Shown: positions 20,964 through 24,383 of the stretch, piece after piece | How the letters are laid out: every line of letters begins with the position of its first letter | Position numbering within the stretch: position 1 is the stretch's first letter | Assembly: GCA_964510785.1 (NCBI GenBank) | Contig: CAZECM010000046.1 | Coordinates: 1 to 24,383, forward strand | Direction: 5' to 3' | DNA length: 24,383 nt | Origin: JAAYZM01 sp964510785 | Lineage (GTDB): Bacteria; Actinomycetota; Actinomycetes; Actinomycetales; Cellulomonadaceae | Program-made: the position numbers and the translations under genes | Notes under the pieces: generated by a model | Database searches by the model: none | What the model saw: only the letters and a program-made list of their open reading frames with translations | What the model was told of the DNA's origin: nothing

Positions 20964-21541
20964 CCAGCGGGGCGCGAGGCGGTCACCACGGAGAGCGCCC
21001 GGGCGAACGTCACCGCCGCACGCACGGCGCCGGGCCCCTCGGCCTCTCCGCTGATCCGCAGCACGAGGTCGTCGTAGGCGAGCGTGCCGGAGTAGCCGTG
21101 GTCGGCATCGCAGTCCGGGTCCTCGCACTGGGCGGGGCTGAGCTCGAGGCGGTTCAGGGCCGCCCAGCCGATCGCGAGCACGAGCACCGTCGGGGTGGCA
21201 CCCGGGCGATGCCGCTCGGGGCGGACGAACTCGTGCGTGAGTGCCACCGAGCGCACCTGCGGGAGGGGTACCGCCTCGGTCGTCGCGAGCGCCGTCGCCT
21301 CCTCGTGCTGCTCGTCCGCGGGGTGGTCGTCGACGTGCGTGACGAGGAGTCGGCTCGGCGTGAGGGTGAGCGCGGTGAGGTGGCGGCGCACCTCCGAGCC
21401 GAAGAACGTCGTCTCGAGGTGCACGTAGTGCGCCGAGACCTCCTCGTCGCCGAGCGAGACGTCGACGACGTCCTGGACGAGAGCCGGGTAGTACCCGGCC
21501 CGCAAGAGGTCTTCGGTCAGCGGACTCGTCTTCGCGCGCAC
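20960..21541 (-). CDS. DUF5998 protein
   Basis: A 193-residue actinobacterial protein of unknown function. Notable parts are the N-terminal TEDLLRAGYYPALVQDVVDVSLGDEEV, the segment HLETTFFGSEVRRHLTALTLTPSRLLVTHVDDH, and a cysteine/histidine patch CEDPDCDADHGYSG (Cys139, Cys144, His148) that could bind a metal. The last third (GTLAYDDLVLRISGEAEG) looks like a beta sandwich. The GTG at 21541 is chosen because GAGG lies eight bases upstream; longer in-frame extensions are unsupported. It is coupled to the phosphodiesterase gene by ATGA overlap and lies 22 bases after the GNAT-CoA-ligase gene. Confidence 0.85.
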   Translation of the reverse strand: MRAKTSPLTEDLLRAGYYPALVQDVVDVSLGDEEVSAHYVHLETTFFGSEVRRHLTALTLTPSRLLVTHVDDHPADEQHEEATALATTEAVPLPQVRSVALTHEFVRPERHRPGATPTVLVLAIGWAALNRLELSPAQCEDPDCDADHGYSGTLAYDDLVLRISGEAEGPGAVRAAVTFARALSVVTASRPAG

Positions 21542-21563
21542 CCGCCCATCCTCGCAGATCTGC

Positions 21564-24056
21564 CTAGGTGGGGAGGGCGCGGGCCGGGCGGTCGCCGCGC
21601 TCGGTGTCGACGATGCGGGCGCGTGCGGCGCGGACGAGAGCGCCGTCCGGGGTCGCCGTGACGTCGAGCTCGAGGCTGGCGAGATCCGGTAGCGCGTCGG
21701 ACAGGGCCGCGACCCGTGCGAGCAGGTCCTCGATCGCCCCGACGTCGACGGCGGGCTGGTCGCGGTACCCGAAGAGTCGCGGCGCCGCGCGCACCGAGCG
21801 CACGAGGTGGGCGACGTCCGCCGTCGTGAGCGGTGCGATCCCCTGGGCAAGGTCCCCCAGGAGCTCGCTCGCGTCCCCGGCCAGCCCGAAGCTGACCACG
21901 GGCCCGAAGAGCCGGTCCTCCGCGCTGCGCAGCACGCAGTCCACGCCCCCCGGCACCGCGCCCGCGTCCAGCGCGAGGCCGGCCGCGGCGAGCAGCTCGG
22001 CCACGTGGTCCTCGGTCAGGTCGCCGCCCGCGGGTGACGCCGCGAGCAGGCCGTCGACGAGACGTACAGCACGCGCGAGGTCCATCCCGTGCGGTCGCAC
22101 CCACGTGCCCTCGTCCTGGTCGAGCCAGGCCGCGTAGCGGGTCGCGTGCCCGAGCGCTGCGACGGCGTCGGTGGCCGAGCGATACGCCGGCACGGTGCGC
22201 CGCGCGCCGTCCGGGGTGAGCGCCGTGAGCTCGCTGTGGACGCCCACGAGCTGGTGCAGGCACGCGAGGACCGTGAGCGGGCTCCCGGTCGCCGCGCGCG
22301 CCAGCTCGGCGGCGAGGTCCGCGGCGTCCGACGTGGGCACGGTCGGGACGTGCACGACCACGAGCGCATCGACGTCCTGCCACGAGCAGGCGTCCTCGTA
22401 CGTCGCCCGGACCCGCTCGGGCTCGGCGTCCTCGGGCAGGACGACGGCGTGGCGGGCGAGCACGAGACCGGCGGCGGCGGCGTTCTCCGCGACGAGGGCC
22501 GCGAGCGAGTGCGAGCTCGCCACGACGCCGACCCGGCGGCCGGCGGGCACGGGCTGGGTCGAGAGGAGCTGGACGACGTCGAGCAGCTGGGCGGTGTTCT
22601 CGACGCGCAGGACGCCGGACTGGCGCAGCATCTCCTCGAGCGTGCGCTTCGGTGCCGACGTGACCCGCACGGCGTGCCCCGGCGGCACGACCTGCCCCGA
22701 GCGGCCGGCCGTCACCACGACGACGGGCTTGAGCCGTGCGAGCCGCCGTGCGACGCGGACGAACTTGCGGGGGTTGCCGATCGACTCGAGGCTCAGCGCC
22801 GCCACGGACGTCAGCGGGTCGTCCGCCCAGAACTGCATGACGTCGTTGCCGGACACGTCGGCGCGGTTGCCCGAGGACAGGAACTGCGACACCCCGATCC
22901 CCCGCGCCGCCGCGTCGTCAAGCAGCCGGACCGCGACGGCGGCCGACTGGCAGAACAGCCCGACCCCGCCGGGTGCCGGGGCGTGCGCGGCGAGGGAGAG
23001 GTGGAGCCCGCCGCTCCCGCCGGGGCGCGCGATCCCGTAGGACTCCGGTCCGACGACGCGCATCCCGGCCAGGTGGGCGGTGCGCAGCAGCTCGCGCTGC
23101 AGGGCCAACCCTTCGGGACCGTCCTCGGCGAAGCCCGCCGAGAGCACGATCACGGCACGGACCCCGAGGCGGGCGAGGCTCGGTACGACGGCGAGCACGT
23201 CCGGTGCCGCGAGCGCGACGGCGGCGACCTGCACGGGGCCGGCGACGTCATCGATCGACGTGGCGAGCGTGAGCCGCTGGTCTGCTGCCGCCTCGGGCGG
23301 CACGTCGACCCCGAGCGCCGCGATGCGCGGTCCCGGGCCGGGCTGCGCGAGCTGCCCGGCGAGCACGGTGCGCGCCCGTCGTGCGTCGAGACCGGTCGCC
23401 CGAGCCCCGGGACCGATCACGAGGACGCTCTCCGCGTCCCACAGCGCGCGCATCGACCGCGCCTCGGCCCGGTGCTCGCGGTCGGCCATGACCTCACGGG
23501 ACTGCGCGTTCGGGTCGAGGGCGATGCGCACGGCGACGAGGCCGTCGTCGTACGCCTGCCGCACCTCGTAGCCGGCGTCGCGGAAGACGGCGAGCATCGC
23601 GCCGTTCTGGGGCAGCACCTCGGCCGTGAACTCGCCGATCCCGAGCTCGCGCGCCGCCCCGGCGAGGTGTTCGAGGAGCACGGAACCGAGCCCGCGCCCC
23701 TGGTGGGCGTCCGCGACCGTGAACGCGACCTCGGCGCTCGCCGCACCGACCCGGTCGAAGCGGCCCACGGCGATGATGCGTTCGCGCCCGTCGTGGGGCA
23801 CGACGACGACGAGCGCGACACGGTCGCGGTGGTCGACGCGGGTGAAGCGCTCGAGGTCGCCAGGGCTGAGCCGTTCCATGGGGGCGAAGAAGCGCAGGTA
23901 GACGGACCGCTCGGACTGGCCGGTGTGGAACTCCTGGAGGGCGTCGGCGTCGGCGGGCGTGATGGGGCGCAGGTGCGCGGGGACGCCGTCGCGCAGCACG
24001 ACGTCGGCCTCCCAGTGCGCGGGGTACCCCCGGCGGACGCCGTCGTCGTGAACCAT
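21564..24056 (-). CDS. GNAT acetyltransferase fused to an ADP-forming acyl-CoA-ligase-like protein (Pat-type), ATP-grasp part shortened
   Basis: An 830-residue fusion. The GNAT domain is N-terminal (about 18-180), with the acetyl-CoA loop QGRGLG (119-124) and EVLPQNGAMLAVFRDAGYEV. Next come a CoA-binding Rossmann domain (about 205-330) and succinyl-CoA-ligase-like domains (about 350-640), including FLSSGNRADVSGNDVMQFW and ESIGNPRKFVRVARRL. The end (about 686-830) resembles the ATP-grasp region. GLALDAGAV runs almost directly into PGGVDCVLRSAEDRLFGPVVSFG, and I see no LPVALK-type lysine or following GGV segment that would bind ATP. Family members acetylate lysines of metabolic enzymes such as acetyl-CoA synthetase. 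The ATG at 24056 has a TAGCCT -10 six bases upstream. It heads a three-gene operon. Confidence 0.85.
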   Translation of the reverse strand: MVHDDGVRRGYPAHWEADVVLRDGVPAHLRPITPADADALQEFHTGQSERSVYLRFFAPMERLSPGDLERFTRVDHRDRVALVVVVPHDGRERIIAVGRFDRVGAASAEVAFTVADAHQGRGLGSVLLEHLAGAARELGIGEFTAEVLPQNGAMLAVFRDAGYEVRQAYDDGLVAVRIALDPNAQSREVMADREHRAEARSMRALWDAESVLVIGPGARATGLDARRARTVLAGQLAQPGPGPRIAALGVDVPPEAAADQRLTLATSIDDVAGPVQVAAVALAAPDVLAVVPSLARLGVRAVIVLSAGFAEDGPEGLALQRELLRTAHLAGMRVVGPESYGIARPGGSGGLHLSLAAHAPAPGGVGLFCQSAAVAVRLLDDAAARGIGVSQFLSSGNRADVSGNDVMQFWADDPLTSVAALSLESIGNPRKFVRVARRLARLKPVVVVTAGRSGQVVPPGHAVRVTSAPKRTLEEMLRQSGVLRVENTAQLLDVVQLLSTQPVPAGRRVGVVASSHSLAALVAENAAAAGLVLARHAVVLPEDAEPERVRATYEDACSWQDVDALVVVHVPTVPTSDAADLAAELARAATGSPLTVLACLHQLVGVHSELTALTPDGARRTVPAYRSATDAVAALGHATRYAAWLDQDEGTWVRPHGMDLARAVRLVDGLLAASPAGGDLTEDHVAELLAAAGLALDAGAVPGGVDCVLRSAEDRLFGPVVSFGLAGDASELLGDLAQGIAPLTTADVAHLVRSVRAAPRLFGYRDQPAVDVGAIEDLLARVAALSDALPDLASLELDVTATPDGALVRAARARIVDTERGDRPARALPT

Positions 24057-24062
24057 GTCTCC

Positions 24063-24068
24063 AGGCTA
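24063..24068 (-). promoter_or_regulatory. -10 element of the GNAT-CoA-ligase operon (leaderless type)
   Basis: TAGCCT on the minus strand ends six bases upstream of the ATG at 24056. The six bases, GGAGAC, could be a very close ribosome-binding site instead. No -35 at normal spacing is visible. The parC gene starts divergently across the 104-base gap. Confidence 0.35.
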
Positions 24069-24160
24069 GGCGCCGCCCCTCGTCGTGTCGGGCACCAAGG
24101 GCCCATGGCGAGCAGCGACAATGGGCGGGCAGCAAGTACCGACCGAGGAGCAACCCACCT

Positions 24161-24383
24161 ATGGCGCGCCGTACCACCGCCGCTGTCCCGCCCGAGGACG
24201 TCGTCGAGAACATCGTCGACATCGACGTCAAGGCCGAGATGGAGGACTCGTTCCTCGAGTACGCGTACTCCGTCATCTACGCGCGCGCACTGCCCGACGC
24301 GCGGGACGGCCTCAAGCCCGTCCAGCGCCGGATCCTCTTCCAGATGGCCGACATGGGCCTGCGGCCGGACCGCGCCTTCGTCA
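24161..24383 (+). CDS. parC: DNA topoisomerase IV subunit A, N-terminal part (gene runs off the right edge)
   Basis: The first 74 codons are present. After a short variable start (MARRTTAAVPPEDVVENIVD), the sequence shows EMEDSFLEYAYSVIYARALPD, ARDGLKPVQRRILFQMADMG and LRPDRAFV. This is the opening of the type IIA topoisomerase A subunit. The LRPDR form after ADMG and the short N-terminus fit actinobacterial ParC better than GyrA; GyrA is the alternative. The catalytic tyrosine lies beyond the window. The enzyme, with ParE, decatenates and relaxes chromosomes. The ATG at 24161 follows GAGGAG (24145-24150) ten bases upstream. It is divergent from the GNAT-CoA-ligase operon. Confidence 0.88.
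   Translation, partial: MARRTTAAVPPEDVVENIVDIDVKAEMEDSFLEYAYSVIYARALPDARDGLKPVQRRILFQMADMGLRPDRAFV

Noticed and set aside
20964..21128. Upstream extension of the phosphodiesterase to 21128
   Set aside because: It lies in another frame of the DUF5998 gene and is Arg-rich low-complexity; the ATGA-coupled ATG at 20963 is the natural start.

Overview
The window is high-GC, densely packed bacterial DNA with strong G/C preference at third codon positions, GTG starts and many ATGA/GTGA overlaps. Gene content points to a high-GC Gram-positive actinomycete. SepH, DUF3093, DUF3159, DUF3710, DUF4193, DUF5998 and a GNAT/CoA-ligase fusion are all actinobacterial families. Having a ParC-type topoisomerase IV gene fits a member of Micrococcales, for example Cellulomonadaceae or Promicromonosporaceae; this placement is inference from gene content. 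I see no tRNA, rRNA, CRISPR array, insertion sequence or phage gene, and no gene-free stretch longer than about 220 bases.

Left part (1-9600), central and accessory carbon metabolism. The 5' part of aconitase (acnA, minus strand) lies behind a perfect 18-bp palindrome. Next come a fused E1 alpha/beta 2-oxoacid dehydrogenase and its lipoyl E2 partner (minus), divergent from a VOC (glyoxalase-fold) protein and a GntR/FCD regulator (plus). Two copies of TTGGATAC lie inverted and 52 bp apart in the shared promoter region, one of them inside the spacer of a good promoter for the dehydrogenase. No E3 is encoded here. A convergent LacI regulator follows, then a translationally coupled malic enzyme and succinate-semialdehyde-type aldehyde dehydrogenase pair. 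That pair plus the LacI gene looks like one transcription unit.

Middle part (9600-18550), a conserved actinobacterial housekeeping block. In order: TRAM-domain RNA methyltransferase, KimA-like APC potassium transporter, two TrkA/RCK proteins, DUF3159, OB-fold protein, DUF3710, dUTPase, DUF3093, DUF4193 and an inositol-monophosphatase-family enzyme. Order and orientation match what I recall of Mycobacterium tuberculosis Rv2689c-Rv2701c, without the counterparts of Rv2695 and cei. A cluster of six TGCGGGACG elements in both orientations, capable of forming two strong hairpins, lies between the transporter and the methyltransferase. The transporter and RCK genes are divergent and both seem to be transcribed leaderless.

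Right part (18550-24383). sepH (FtsZ regulator) is divergent from the IMPase gene across an 11-bp-arm inverted repeat. A minus-strand operon then encodes a GNAT acetyltransferase fused to an ADP-forming acyl-CoA-ligase-like region, DUF5998, and a nucleotide-pyrophosphatase-type phosphodiesterase. The CoA ligase appears to have lost the ATP-binding half of its ATP-grasp domain. The 5' end of parC (topoisomerase IV subunit A) runs off the right edge.

The best candidates for something not yet described are the E1alphabeta-E2/VOC/GntR module with its paired operators, the TGCGGGACG repeat cluster, and the shortened GNAT-CoA-ligase protein.
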